Shown: one piece after another, positions 54,298-63,346 of the stretch
How the letters are laid out: every line of letters starts with the position of its first letter
How positions within the stretch are numbered: position 1 is the first letter of the stretch
DNA from: RECM01 sp047921215
GTDB lineage: Bacteria; Bacteroidota; Rhodothermia; Balneolales; Cyclonatronaceae
NCBI GenBank assembly: GCA_047921215.1
Contig: JBLRWO010000004.1
Coordinates: 103,094 to 167,093, forward strand
DNA length: 64,000 bases
Reading direction: 5' to 3'
Made by a program: the position numbers and the translations under genes
The notes under the pieces: generated by a model
Seen by the model: the letters and a program-made list of their open reading frames with translations, nothing else
Databases searched by the model: none
Told to the model about the DNA's origin: nothing

Positions 54298-54789
54298 ATG
54301 AGTAACCAAAACGAAACAAAAAACGGTGACCAGGAAAAAAAATCGGGGATGGGATGGCCGGTCGGCATCATCATCGGATACCTTATTTTCGTTGGGGCCA
54401 CCCTCAGCTTTGTCTTTTTTACGTTCACCGTGCCCGTGAACCTCGAAAAAGTGGATTACTATGAAAGTACCCTGCAGTATCAGGATCAGATTGACCGGGT
54501 TTCCCGAACCATGGCGCTTACGGAACAGGTCCGTTTTGACCTGAGTGACGACAGGGCGAACCTGAACATTCACTTCCCGGGTGAACATGCAGTGCGTGGC
54601 ATCAACGGCCGGATCCACCTTTTCCGCCCCTCCGACTACCGCCTCGACCGGGAAGTGGAAATTGCCACCGATTCCCTCGGCTGGCAGTCGGTTTCTGTTC
54701 TGGGTATGCAGCGCGGCCACTGGATTATGAAAGTACAGTGGGATGCCGGCGGTGAAGAGTACTACTGGGAGAAGGAACTCAGCCTATAG
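54298..54789 (+). CDS. fixH: FixH-family protein (CcoH-like)
   Basis: Membrane protein of 163 residues involved in cbb3 oxidase assembly. One helix (GIIIGYLIFVGATLSFVFFT, ~23-45) is preceded by a short charged cytoplasmic end; the rest lies outside (VPVNLEKVDYYESTLQYQDQ, FRPSDYRLDREVEIATDS, MKVQWDAGGEEYYWEKEL) with the FixH pattern. ATG at 54298, 48 bases after ccoG. The name is based on family and position. Confidence 0.85.
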   Translation: MSNQNETKNGDQEKKSGMGWPVGIIIGYLIFVGATLSFVFFTFTVPVNLEKVDYYESTLQYQDQIDRVSRTMALTEQVRFDLSDDRANLNIHFPGEHAVRGINGRIHLFRPSDYRLDREVEIATDSLGWQSVSVLGMQRGHWIMKVQWDAGGEEYYWEKELSL

Positions 54790-54867
54790 AGCGGAAGCGT
54801 TTTGATGTGCCCGTGCCCGGGTTACGGGACTCAATAATCAATCTGATAAATTAATGAGGTACCAGTT

Positions 54868-55551
54868 ATGGATATTTTATGGACCGGTTTTCTTTTTGGC
54901 CTGCTTGGCAGTGCCCACTGTGCCGGTATGTGCGGCCCTATAGCCGTGGCCTTGCCGGGCAGCGACCGTAAGGGAATGGCTCTTTTTTCAGGCCGGTTGC
55001 TGTACAACACCGGACGCACCCTCACCTATATGCTGATGGGGGTGGCAGCGGGGCTGCTCGGCCTCGGGGCCGCGCTGGCAGGATACCAGGGCGGGCTGTC
55101 GGTCTTCGCCGGGACGGTGATTTTGCTCATGCTCATCTTCAGAACCCGGTTCTTCTCGACCAGTACAGTCTTCCGGTCTGAGTATTTCCGCAGCCTGTTC
55201 GGTCGTCTGCTGAAATCGCCCGGCAACGGATCGCTGTTTTCACTGGGCCTTCTAAACGGCTTCCTTCCCTGCGGCCTCGTCTATCTGGCCCTCGCCGGGT
55301 CGGCCGCGGCGGGTTCGCTGCTTAACAGCGTGCTCTACATGGGCCTGTTTGGCCTGGGCACCATCCCGATGATGCTGGCCCTGTCGCTGGCACCCGGCTG
55401 GCTGAAACCTGAAGCACGGCGGCGCCTCACAAAATTCATCCCGGTCGGGGCAGCCCTGATAGCCGTGCTGCTCATTCTCAGGGGGCTGTCGTTGGGCATC
55501 CCGTTCATCAGCCCTGATCTGACCGGTGCCGGTGCCGAGATGTGCCATTGA
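54868..55551 (+). CDS. Sulfite exporter TauE/SafE-family protein in the cbb3 cluster
   Basis: Inner-membrane protein of 227 residues with about six helices. The N-terminal LGSAHCAGMCGPIAVALPGS has a conserved His and two Cys of the kind found in DsbD/urease-accessory-type and cbb3-linked members, pointing to metal (copper) handling rather than sulfite export (inference from position). A second block LLNGFLPCGLVYLALAGS repeats the half. A GAGG site lies eight bases before the ATG at 54868. It ends the cbb3 assembly gene set. Confidence 0.85.
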   Translation: MDILWTGFLFGLLGSAHCAGMCGPIAVALPGSDRKGMALFSGRLLYNTGRTLTYMLMGVAAGLLGLGAALAGYQGGLSVFAGTVILLMLIFRTRFFSTSTVFRSEYFRSLFGRLLKSPGNGSLFSLGLLNGFLPCGLVYLALAGSAAAGSLLNSVLYMGLFGLGTIPMMLALSLAPGWLKPEARRRLTKFIPVGAALIAVLLILRGLSLGIPFISPDLTGAGAEMCH

Positions 55552-55764
55552 CAGGAGAATTGCTCCAGCCCGAAAGCTGACTTTCTGGTGCGGTGGGACC
55601 ATCTTGAATTCGACCTTCGCGGTGACTGGTCAGAGCTCATTACCCTGGGATCGAACCATCAGGCCACAAGCCTGATCAGTTTCCAGGTAAATCTGCTCAT
55701 GCAGGCCACTAAAAATGCTGACGACAGGTTCGGAGTGTCGGCGGTAATGCAGTATCAATTCTGA
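55552..55764 (+). pseudogene. orphan C-terminal end of an outer-membrane beta-barrel protein
   Basis: The same frame as the preceding gene continues past its TGA without further stops: VRWDHLEFDLRGDWSELI and a strand-like NLLMQATKN segment, ending FGVSAVMQYQF at 55764. The amphipathic strands and the terminal Phe are typical of outer-membrane barrels. No start codon or signal peptide goes with it, so it is the 3' remnant of a lost gene. Confidence 0.55.
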
Positions 55765-56126
55765 TAAAATAAAAAATATCAATTATCTCAGAAAAAAGGG
55801 TTGCTTTAGCGGTATCAGGTGAACTATCTCAAAAAGGTCTATTATTATTTCTAAAAGATCTACTTTTGTCGTACATTACTTAGTGATGTTTCATCGATTT
55901 ATATTAAAGGTAAAACAGGATTTGTGCGGGTTTTAAAAACGAATTTGGAGGTTTGGTGTGATGCTGGAGAACCCGGCATTTCTTGAATGTGCAGGCTTTA
56001 CAGGTCTGCAGTAAAACTATTTCATCCGATTGAAGAAAAAAGGGGAAAAATAGCTTCTGTTTAAACGCCGGTTTTCTTCCGGATCAGTAATCATGTCTTA
56101 ACATTAATATCTCATTGGATACCTAC
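55765..56126. other. gene-free interval
   Basis: AT-rich with no convincing frame on either strand. It presumably holds the promoter of the outer-membrane gene cluster that follows; no specific site was identified. Confidence 0.5.
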
Positions 56127-56651
56127 ATGCAAGTAACAAATACAACTTTCAGAATAACCATTCTTGCAATACTGTTTGCAGTTGGTGCCATGTCTTTTAC
56201 GAATTGCGACAAATCAAATCCGGTTAATGTGCTGCCTGAAGATGTGGCCGGCACCTATGACTTTATACAGTTTGTATTCATCCCGGATGCTGCGGCGCTG
56301 GAATCAGCAAATTTGCTGGATACGCTTGTTGTCGACAATACGAATCTGCGCCTGCTCGACGGAGGTCAGTTCACACTGAACTATCAGTTTATGAACGGTC
56401 CTGAATCGATAATATCAGGTGACTTCAGAGTAAGCACTACTGAAATCAGACTACAGGCGGCAGCGGGATCCGAGGCAAGGCTTGCTTCGCTGCTACTCCA
56501 CTCACCACTTAGTCTGAGGCGTAATATCGATCTGGATAAACTCGAGTCCACTACAACCAAAACGGTTGATTTAAGTGCATACTCTGGCCGCTATGCGGGT
56601 GTGCCTCCCGTGAGGGGACGTTTGATTCTCGAGCTGGTTTTGCGGGATTGA
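56127..56651 (+). CDS. Small lipoprotein of unknown function
   Basis: Predicted lipoprotein of 174 residues. ATG at 56127 gives MQVTNTTFRITILAILFAVG with the lipid Cys in SFTNCDKSNP (~28). The mature part opens VAGTYDFIQFVFIPDAAALE and then alternates beta-like strands (LRLLDGGQFTLNYQFMNGPE, ISGDFRVSTTEIRLQAAAGS), like a small lipocalin-type fold. I do not recognise the family. It is the first gene of a same-strand group with two outer-membrane protein genes. Confidence 0.6.
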   Translation: MQVTNTTFRITILAILFAVGAMSFTNCDKSNPVNVLPEDVAGTYDFIQFVFIPDAAALESANLLDTLVVDNTNLRLLDGGQFTLNYQFMNGPESIISGDFRVSTTEIRLQAAAGSEARLASLLLHSPLSLRRNIDLDKLESTTTKTVDLSAYSGRYAGVPPVRGRLILELVLRD

Positions 56652-56730
56652 CGCATACCCGGCACCGGGCTGGTAGCATGATTAAGGCCCGAAAAGACAT
56701 TTTTTAAGGACATTCTATATCCATACGACT

Positions 56731-59028
56731 GTGAAAACACATTTTACTAAACAGACAAACTTTTTTTGCGCCCTGTTGATTGCATTTCTGCTGATTGCCG
56801 GATCACCCGGCAACAGTGCGGCGCAGGTTACAGGTATAAGCTTCAGCTTTTCGCCGAGCGGCGAGTATCTCATCTTTGAAGATAACGCAGGTTTAAAACC
56901 GGGTTACGCGTACGGTGGGTCTGTCGGCCTGGGCTTTGGCCAGTACATTGAACTGTATGCAAACTATATGTATGGCGATCGCTTCCGTACCGATTTTACC
57001 AGGTTAAGGGGAGGCGATGAGGATGTTTCAGAAAGGCTCGGCCTTCTTGCCAACCATGATGTTACAATTCAGCGCTACGGTTTGTCGACAAAGGTAAACC
57101 TGACCAGTACAGCTATAGTGCCCTATTTTACGATGGGAACCGGGATCATTCGCATGGACAGGAACAATCTGAACGCAAATGAAAGTTTGTACATTTCGGG
57201 TGGAGCCGGCCTTATGGCTTCCGTTGCCTCCCGGTATACCTTCTTTATTCAGGCATCTCATTTTGGCTACAGATACAATCCGGGTGCCGCATTTCTCAGA
57301 GGCTCAGAACTCAACTCAGCCAGTTTGCAGCCAAGTAATTTTTCGCAGGTTGATGTAACCAACTGGAGTCTGCTTCTGGGTTTGAAGGCCTATCTTGGAG
57401 GAAGCCGCTTCGAGGATTCAGGCGACAAAATTTATTTCCTGGATGAATTCAATGGTGGCTGGTCTAACCTGAGATATACGTTCGATGTCTATTACGGTCA
57501 GATCTTTTTTGAGGAATCTCTTGGATTCCCCTCCACTACCCATATGATCGGGTTGCAGGCTGGTGCCGATTTCGGGCCTTATGTGGGTCTCAGGGGTTTT
57601 TACTGGCGGGGAATCGATGACCGCGACGGCCTTGAAATCGATAAGCTGCATATGTATGGTGCCCTCCTGAGAACGTCTTTCTTCCGTTCGGGTGTAACAC
57701 CCTATATAAACGTTGGCGGCGGCTATATGCATGTAATGGATAGCTATGATCCGGGAATGCTCACCAATCCCCAAAGCCAGATGTTTGCACTTACCGGTGT
57801 AGGTGTTGAAGCAAATATCACAAAAAACGTCGTGATAATGGGAGATATAAGCGCCATTGCACTTACAAAAGACGGTATCGACAATGCAAGTACCCCATCG
57901 GCTGTGAAACTGAGCCCTATGTTTACTCTGGGAGTATCGTACCGGATCGGCGATTTTGTTACCCGCAGAAAACGGGAAAGAAGACCGGAAGTAGTGGATG
58001 TTGCCAGACCGACAGACACCGTTGATACCGACCCGATTACCAGGGAACTGGAGCAGAGACAACGTATGCAAATTATGCGCGAGGTTGCGCTGAGTACAGA
58101 AATTGCCCGGGTTCTTGCCGAAGGCGATACGCTTGTGGCACAGAACCTGACAAGTGAACTTGAGAGAGTACGTCAGCAGGTTCCCAAAAAAGAAGATGTA
58201 ACCGTTGATCCCGAAACCAGGAGTGAGACTGTGATCGAAAAAAGGATCGACGATCGCGTTATTACACTTCCCGTGCTCGAAGAGGGTGAAATCTACATTC
58301 GATTCGGGAAGCCGGCCCCGGCCGCACCTGCAAGGGTTATTGGAACTGAAAGCAAAACGGTACAGGACCTTGAACGCCGTGTTGAACAATTGCTGCGTGA
58401 GCGTGAAGCAGTCCAAACAGGGCAGCCACAGACGGGTGTTACCGTTGTGCCATTGGGCGACGATTCCTTCGAACGCCGCATGAGACAGTTTGAAGAAAGG
58501 ATGATGAATGTTATTGACAGACGACTTTCGCAGGCCGGCGTTGCCACACAACCTTCAACCGCGCCCACAACTACGTCAGTATCAACCCCTTCCGTGACAG
58601 TAGTACAGGATCGTCCGGCAGATGAACTCAGCGGCATCGCAGCCTATCTGGGTGTTTCCAATCCGTACCAGGGTGTACTGGGTATTCGTGGCGACTATGG
58701 CTCATTCCTGAGTGGCCGCATCGAGCTCATACCCGAATTAGTTCTTGGATTCGGTAATGATACACGCATGTACAATATCAACGCGCTGGTTCTTGTGCCA
58801 CTGCCCGAACTCCAGTATATCAGTCCGTTCAGGCCTTACACAGGTCTGGGACTCGGCCTTATGGCATTCAGCAACCCGCCTTCTGATGTGGCCGGTATCC
58901 AGTTTACCTGGTCGTTCCATCTGGGAGCGGAAAGAAATCTGGGACCGGGCAAGTTGTTTATAGAATACGCGAACCTGAATCTGTTCAACTTCAACAGGCT
59001 TAACGCCGGGTACCGTTATAGATTCTGA
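56731..59028 (+). CDS. Outer-membrane protein with two barrel-like regions
   Basis: Exported protein of 765 residues. GTG at 56731 begins a signal peptide (VKTHFTKQTNFFCALLIAFL). Residues ~35-405 look like an outer-membrane beta-barrel (YAYGGSVGLGFGQYIELYAN, YFTMGTGIIRMDR, VTPYINVGGGYMHVM, MFTLGVSYRIGDFVTRRKR). Residues ~415-640 are charged and partly helical with Gln/Arg/Glu-rich stretches and a Thr/Ser/Pro linker. Residues ~645-765 look like a second, smaller barrel (GRIELIPELVLGFGND, YTGLGLGLMAFSNPP) ending NAGYRYRF with the usual terminal Phe. Two barrels around a long middle is an unusual plan. It precedes the OmpA-like gene by seven bases. Confidence 0.65.
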   Translation: MKTHFTKQTNFFCALLIAFLLIAGSPGNSAAQVTGISFSFSPSGEYLIFEDNAGLKPGYAYGGSVGLGFGQYIELYANYMYGDRFRTDFTRLRGGDEDVSERLGLLANHDVTIQRYGLSTKVNLTSTAIVPYFTMGTGIIRMDRNNLNANESLYISGGAGLMASVASRYTFFIQASHFGYRYNPGAAFLRGSELNSASLQPSNFSQVDVTNWSLLLGLKAYLGGSRFEDSGDKIYFLDEFNGGWSNLRYTFDVYYGQIFFEESLGFPSTTHMIGLQAGADFGPYVGLRGFYWRGIDDRDGLEIDKLHMYGALLRTSFFRSGVTPYINVGGGYMHVMDSYDPGMLTNPQSQMFALTGVGVEANITKNVVIMGDISAIALTKDGIDNASTPSAVKLSPMFTLGVSYRIGDFVTRRKRERRPEVVDVARPTDTVDTDPITRELEQRQRMQIMREVALSTEIARVLAEGDTLVAQNLTSELERVRQQVPKKEDVTVDPETRSETVIEKRIDDRVITLPVLEEGEIYIRFGKPAPAAPARVIGTESKTVQDLERRVEQLLREREAVQTGQPQTGVTVVPLGDDSFERRMRQFEERMMNVIDRRLSQAGVATQPSTAPTTTSVSTPSVTVVQDRPADELSGIAAYLGVSNPYQGVLGIRGDYGSFLSGRIELIPELVLGFGNDTRMYNINALVLVPLPELQYISPFRPYTGLGLGLMAFSNPPSDVAGIQFTWSFHLGAERNLGPGKLFIEYANLNLFNFNRLNAGYRYRF

Positions 59029-59035
59029 TGCATTT

Positions 59036-59926
59036 ATGAGCCGGATCATGAAAACCGGATTCCCCATACTGATCATGATTTTCGTATGGACAATTTGTCC
59101 GGCAGAAATGCTCCGCGCATATGTGCCTGATACGACGAGTGTCTCTGCCCACCCGGGTGGAGACACTCTTGCAGTTATTCCGGCGGCTCCGGAACGTATT
59201 GATGAAATCCGCAGAAGAATTGATTTTATCCGCTCACAGTATATACCACGTCTGGGTCCTTCTGAGGCCGAAATAGAAAATATCCGCCGTCAGAATGCAG
59301 AACAGCTCGATATCATCAGGCTTACCTACATGATAAAACTGCTTGAGATGATGGATGACAGCTATACCCCGCCTGCCCAGCAACAAGTGGTTGTAGTATC
59401 CGGGTCAGGCCGGGATGTAACGGATGAATTACCCTTGACCAGGGAAATATACCCGACCCCGCCCGACACTATTACCGAAGTGCGTATCGATACGCTTCGC
59501 TTAACACGCGTTGATACGGTTTTTGTTGACAGGGTTGAGACCGAAATCATTGAACTCAGAAGAATGCTTGAAACCGGCGTTTTCAGGGCGTTTTCTATCG
59601 TTTTTGAATTCGATAAACACGAAATACTTCCGGTATCACACCGCATACTTGATGAAGCAGGGCAACTTCTGCTGGAAAACCCTGAAATCAAAATAGAAGT
59701 ACAGGGACATACTGATAACATTGGCCCCCGTGACTACAACATGAGGCTGTCACAGAAAAGAGCAGAAAGTGTACGCGATTATCTGTTGAACAATTTTTCG
59801 GATATCGGTGAACAGCGTATACGGGCGGCCGGCTTCGGACCCGACATCCCGGTAACCGGTAATCGTACATCAACTGAAAGGGCCCTCAACAGAAGAGTGG
59901 AATTCAAAATTATTGAAGGTAATTAA
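59036..59926 (+). CDS. OmpA-family peptidoglycan-binding protein
   Basis: Exported protein of 296 residues (signal MKTGFPILIMIFVWTICPAE; ATG at 59036 or 59048). The middle has a helical, charged stretch (RIDEIRRRIDFIRSQYIPRL, ENIRRQNAEQLDIIRLTYMI) likely coiled coil. The C-terminal OmpA domain (~190-295) has FSIVFEFDKHEILPVSHRIL, IEVQGHTDNIGPRDYNMRLS (Asp and, a little later, Arg of the diaminopimelate site) and GFGPDIPVTGNRTSTERALN. It would tie the outer-membrane group to the cell wall. It is probably co-transcribed with the two-barrel gene. Confidence 0.85.
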   Translation: MSRIMKTGFPILIMIFVWTICPAEMLRAYVPDTTSVSAHPGGDTLAVIPAAPERIDEIRRRIDFIRSQYIPRLGPSEAEIENIRRQNAEQLDIIRLTYMIKLLEMMDDSYTPPAQQQVVVVSGSGRDVTDELPLTREIYPTPPDTITEVRIDTLRLTRVDTVFVDRVETEIIELRRMLETGVFRAFSIVFEFDKHEILPVSHRILDEAGQLLLENPEIKIEVQGHTDNIGPRDYNMRLSQKRAESVRDYLLNNFSDIGEQRIRAAGFGPDIPVTGNRTSTERALNRRVEFKIIEGN

Positions 59927-59998
59927 CATCTACTGTAGAAAAAGTATAATTTACAGACCTCACGTGCAGATTTTTAAAGAATAAAACGGTTATCTGAG

Positions 59999-61006
59999 AT
60001 GAACATTATTTTTAAGTCAGCCGATATTAACGGCGTTTTCGGTAAACTGGCCGAAAGCTTTAAAGCACGTCTTGTTCATGAGGGTTTTGAGTATTCGGTT
60101 CAGCTGCCTGACACTATCGGCAGCGGTTCGCTTTGCGGATATGTTTTTGAAGAGGGCTTCTCCATGATATCTATGGATCTGAATCTGTACCGGCTCATAC
60201 AGTTTACATTACCCGAGGAAGAAGGGCATATCATAAGGTATATCTTTTTGAAAAACGGCAGTTTGATACACACACTTGCGCCGGGGTTCCGCTACAGACT
60301 AACCTCCGATACATCAGCAATTGCATCAAGCCGTCTTGATAACTGGTCGCAGACTATGGCTTTTCCCACACAGGCCGGCCTGGATCTGATAATTATCCAG
60401 ATCAATACAGAACATTTTGCAAGAAATCTGAATGTGAACCTGGAGAATGTGTCTGATAAACTTGCAAAGGCCTTTAGCGGCGATGAGCAGGCTGAACATT
60501 TTCTCTATCACAGCATGTATCCGCTCAGCATTTCTGAAACCATTATGAAGATGAAAAATTCAGCTGCAGAAGGGCTGGTAAAACGGTTTTTCATCGAGTC
60601 AAAAGCACTTGAATTACTCTGGATGCAGACCGAACATTATAATTATGAACAGAAGTTTGGTTTCGATAAAAATCTGCTCAGAAAGTTCGATATCGATATT
60701 ATTAAACGGGCCTATGAGTATCTTGACGATAATCTCGGGGAAGACATTACGATTGAAAGCCTTGCCAGGATCATTGGCACCAATGAAACAAAGCTGAAAA
60801 AAGGGTTTAAAAAACTATACGGCAAGACATTCGGGGAAGTTCTGAGAAATAAGCGGCTTTTATTGGCAAAATCTTTGCTCGAGGACGGGAAGATGAGCGT
60901 AAAAGAGATATCCAGCCTGTCAGGTTACAAAAGTGCCAGCATGTTCACCAAGCGGTTCAAAGAGAAATACGGAATACTGCCAGGCCGGTATATTGCAAAG
61001 TATTGA
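59999..61006 (+). CDS. AraC-family transcriptional regulator
   Basis: DNA-binding regulator of 335 residues. The last ~100 residues are the AraC double helix-turn-helix: DIIKRAYEYLDDNLGEDITI, ESLARIIGTNETKLKKGFKK, and the second unit MSVKEISSLSGYKSASMFTK with RFKEKYGILPGRYI. The N-terminal ~220 residues are an unassigned sensor region (FEEGFSMISMDLNLYRLIQF, FLKNGSLIHTLAPGFRYRLT) without the cupin His motif. ATG at 59999, 72 bases after the OmpA-like gene on the same strand, so it may regulate the cluster. The effector is unknown. Confidence 0.88.
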   Translation: MNIIFKSADINGVFGKLAESFKARLVHEGFEYSVQLPDTIGSGSLCGYVFEEGFSMISMDLNLYRLIQFTLPEEEGHIIRYIFLKNGSLIHTLAPGFRYRLTSDTSAIASSRLDNWSQTMAFPTQAGLDLIIIQINTEHFARNLNVNLENVSDKLAKAFSGDEQAEHFLYHSMYPLSISETIMKMKNSAAEGLVKRFFIESKALELLWMQTEHYNYEQKFGFDKNLLRKFDIDIIKRAYEYLDDNLGEDITIESLARIIGTNETKLKKGFKKLYGKTFGEVLRNKRLLLAKSLLEDGKMSVKEISSLSGYKSASMFTKRFKEKYGILPGRYIAKY

Positions 61007-61074
61007 CGAAGGTCCTTATCCGGCACGGGTAATCAACACAGATATTAAGACCTGTTATCTGAGTAGTATTATGT

Positions 61075-62994
61075 TTATCTGACCAATATTATGCGGTGAG
61101 ATCCCGCGATATTTCCGTTTGAATAAATACGCACCAGGTATATCCCGCTGGCATGGCCTGCCGCATTAAACGAAACCGTATATCGACCAGGGCTTCTGAA
61201 TCCTTCGGTAATAGTGGCTGTGGAGCGGCCAAGCAGGTCGTGAACGGTGATGCGGATCCGGGCAGGCTCGTTCACGGTGTAAACAATAGTGGTTGACGGG
61301 TTAAAGGGATTCGGATAGTTCGAATCAATGGAGGCCGAGGCGGGGAACTGGAGCATTGTGACCGGTTCATCGTTGATCGATACTGCTATATCCGGCGAAA
61401 GTTTACGGTTTACCACGGCCATAATCGCATCGGCTGCTGCAGGAAGCCCGTCGGTGCCTTCCGACAGGATGGCAAGTGATGGCTGCTCCGTACCGGTTTC
61501 AAGGAAAACGGCACCGGCATGCTGCCATCCTCCATCGGCCACAGGAACGAGCAGCGCGGGCGCATCCCCGGTTCCCACTGTAAACTGAAGGGTATCGGTA
61601 ACTTCCCCACCGGGCGTAGTCCAGATATAGAGATCATACCATGCATTTTCGGCAACATCCATCTGATAACTGATGGCCTCGCTGCCAGAACCCTGGCTGC
61701 CGGCAATATAAACGGGTCCAGTGAATCCGGGGATGTCGGATGGTATCCAGTTGCCGGATATCGCGGAACCGTCCGATTCAGGACGTCGGATTACCGCGGG
61801 CGGGCGCCGCAGAAAACCGTTCCGGCCGGGAATGAGCGCGGGTTTACCGTAGAACTCTTCGCGCAGGAAGCCAGCAAGCTCGTCGCCGTTTTTGCGCAAA
61901 CCCTCATAGAAGAAAAACCCCTCGCCCCTGATGCCGGCGGCCCGGTTCACCTCCATGAAAAGCCGAAGGGTATCGGCCGGAACGGTGTAGGATCCCACAT
62001 TCATCAGTATGCCGGCTATGAGGATGTCGCGGCGGTCACCGGCCTGCTCAACAGCACGGTTGACCTCTATCCGGTAGTCGGCCAGGTTCTGGCGGTAGAA
62101 CTGCGGAATCCAGTGGTCGATGGTACCGTTGCTGATCCACGTCGGGGGATCCTGCAGGTATTCACTGAATGCCCAGGGGTACACGCTGGGGCTGGAGGCA
62201 ACAAAAAGGTCGGGGTCCCGGGTTTTTACCGAATCGCGAAACCGTGCGTAGAAATCGTTCAGCTTTCCGGCTCTCCATGTGCGCCATGAAGTAGTCCGGA
62301 AATTGAAGGGCTGGTCGGCCCCGTTGTGTTCGCTCCGGTACAGAGCGGTGGTGTAGTCGTCGTAACCGCATTCGACAGGCATGGCCGGCATGCGGTCGGA
62401 GAACTCGATGCCATCGATGTCGTAGTTGTTGATGATCTCCATGGCCAGCTCGATGATGTAATCCTGTACCTCGGGGTGGATGCCGTTCATCCAGTCGAAG
62501 CCGTTCTTTGTGCAGTGGTTTCCGTTGCGGTCGAAGGTGGCCCAGTGCGGTTTTTCCGCAATGATGTGGCCGCCATGGGGTGGCGTGCCGCCCGAGTAGA
62601 TACTGGCAAAGCCGTACTCGAACCAGGGGTACACCTCGATACCAACCCGCCGGGCCTCCCTCACCAGCACGCCCAGCGGATCGCGGCCGGCAAACCGCGG
62701 ATCGATGCGCACGCCGAACTCCCGCTCCATCACATCGCTGGGGTACTGGGTCCAGCCGGCGTTCTGCACTACCGGCAACACGGCGTTTATGCCGGTGGCG
62801 GCAAGAAAATCCATGGCCGCGGCTATAGCCTCATCCGAAAAAAGTACCTGGCTGTCAACATTGGTGATCTTGACGGCGCGGAGTTCTTCGACGGGCTGGG
62901 AAAGCACCGGCATGGTATAAACGGAGATGACCAGGATACAGAGAATTGGGAAGTAGCCGGCAACACCGGCACATAGTTGAGGCGTGTTTTTCAT
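61075..62994 (-). CDS. GHL10/DUF187-like secreted glycosidase with T9SS sorting domain
   Basis: Exported protein of 639 residues, signal MKNTPQLCAGVAGYFPILCI and onward. Residues ~40-390 are a GHL10-type barrel: FLAATGINAVLPVVQNAGW, REARRVGIEVYPWFEYGFAS, IINNYDIDGIEFSDRMPAMP (acidic pair), VASSPSVYPWAFSEYLQDPP, IDHWIPQFYRQNLADY. Residues ~410-545 resemble a golvesin-like domain (MDVAENAWYDLYIWTTPGGE, GGWQHAGAVFLE). The end is a T9SS sorting domain (SNYPNPFNPSTTIVYTVNEP, AAGHASGIYLVRIYSNGN). It overlaps the upstream small membrane protein gene by four bases. It shares its plan with the genes at the other end of the window. Confidence 0.87.
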   Translation of the reverse strand: MKNTPQLCAGVAGYFPILCILVISVYTMPVLSQPVEELRAVKITNVDSQVLFSDEAIAAAMDFLAATGINAVLPVVQNAGWTQYPSDVMEREFGVRIDPRFAGRDPLGVLVREARRVGIEVYPWFEYGFASIYSGGTPPHGGHIIAEKPHWATFDRNGNHCTKNGFDWMNGIHPEVQDYIIELAMEIINNYDIDGIEFSDRMPAMPVECGYDDYTTALYRSEHNGADQPFNFRTTSWRTWRAGKLNDFYARFRDSVKTRDPDLFVASSPSVYPWAFSEYLQDPPTWISNGTIDHWIPQFYRQNLADYRIEVNRAVEQAGDRRDILIAGILMNVGSYTVPADTLRLFMEVNRAAGIRGEGFFFYEGLRKNGDELAGFLREEFYGKPALIPGRNGFLRRPPAVIRRPESDGSAISGNWIPSDIPGFTGPVYIAGSQGSGSEAISYQMDVAENAWYDLYIWTTPGGEVTDTLQFTVGTGDAPALLVPVADGGWQHAGAVFLETGTEQPSLAILSEGTDGLPAAADAIMAVVNRKLSPDIAVSINDEPVTMLQFPASASIDSNYPNPFNPSTTIVYTVNEPARIRITVHDLLGRSTATITEGFRSPGRYTVSFNAAGHASGIYLVRIYSNGNIAGSHRIILVR

Positions 62995-63257
62995 CCCTGA
63001 TCACTGTCCACACTGCTTCTGTTAACAATTTCTTTCCTGTATTTGATCAGGGGCATTTGCATCAGAAAAATGATAACAACCGCAATGACCACCTGAATGA
63101 TAAATACCGGGAAATTTTCGGCCCAGTAACCCAGGAAAACCCATCCAAGCAGGATAACAGTGAACACAGCGATCACTACCCATTGAATGGTTCGCAGGGT
63201 GTCGTATTTTTTCATCAGTTCCCTGTTTGACAGGGATACAAGGTTGTTGTTTTTCAT
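62991..63257 (-). CDS. Small two-helix membrane protein
   Basis: Protein of 88 residues: a polar start (MKNNNLVSLSNRELMKKYDT), two hydrophobic helices (IQWVVIAVFTVILLGWVFLG; FPVFIIQVVIAVVIIFLMQM) and a polar end. Its stop overlaps the start of the GHL10 gene by four bases (ATGA type), so the two are translationally coupled. I recognise no family. ATG at 63257. Confidence 0.7.
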   Translation of the reverse strand: MKNNNLVSLSNRELMKKYDTLRTIQWVVIAVFTVILLGWVFLGYWAENFPVFIIQVVIAVVIIFLMQMPLIKYRKEIVNRSSVDSDQG

Positions 63258-63346
63258 GCTTTAATGTAATGACAAATGATAAAAGAATGAAAAGGAGAAG
63301 GGGGCATACCCGAAATGGGCGTGCAATATTTGATTGTAACTACCCC
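63258..63346. other. possible CRISPR leader or trailer
   Basis: An A-rich stretch (63271-63298) followed by GGGGGCATACCCGAAATGGG, immediately before the first complete CRISPR repeat. Which end of the array this is cannot be told from one side. No anti-repeat for a tracrRNA was noticed here. Confidence 0.4.
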
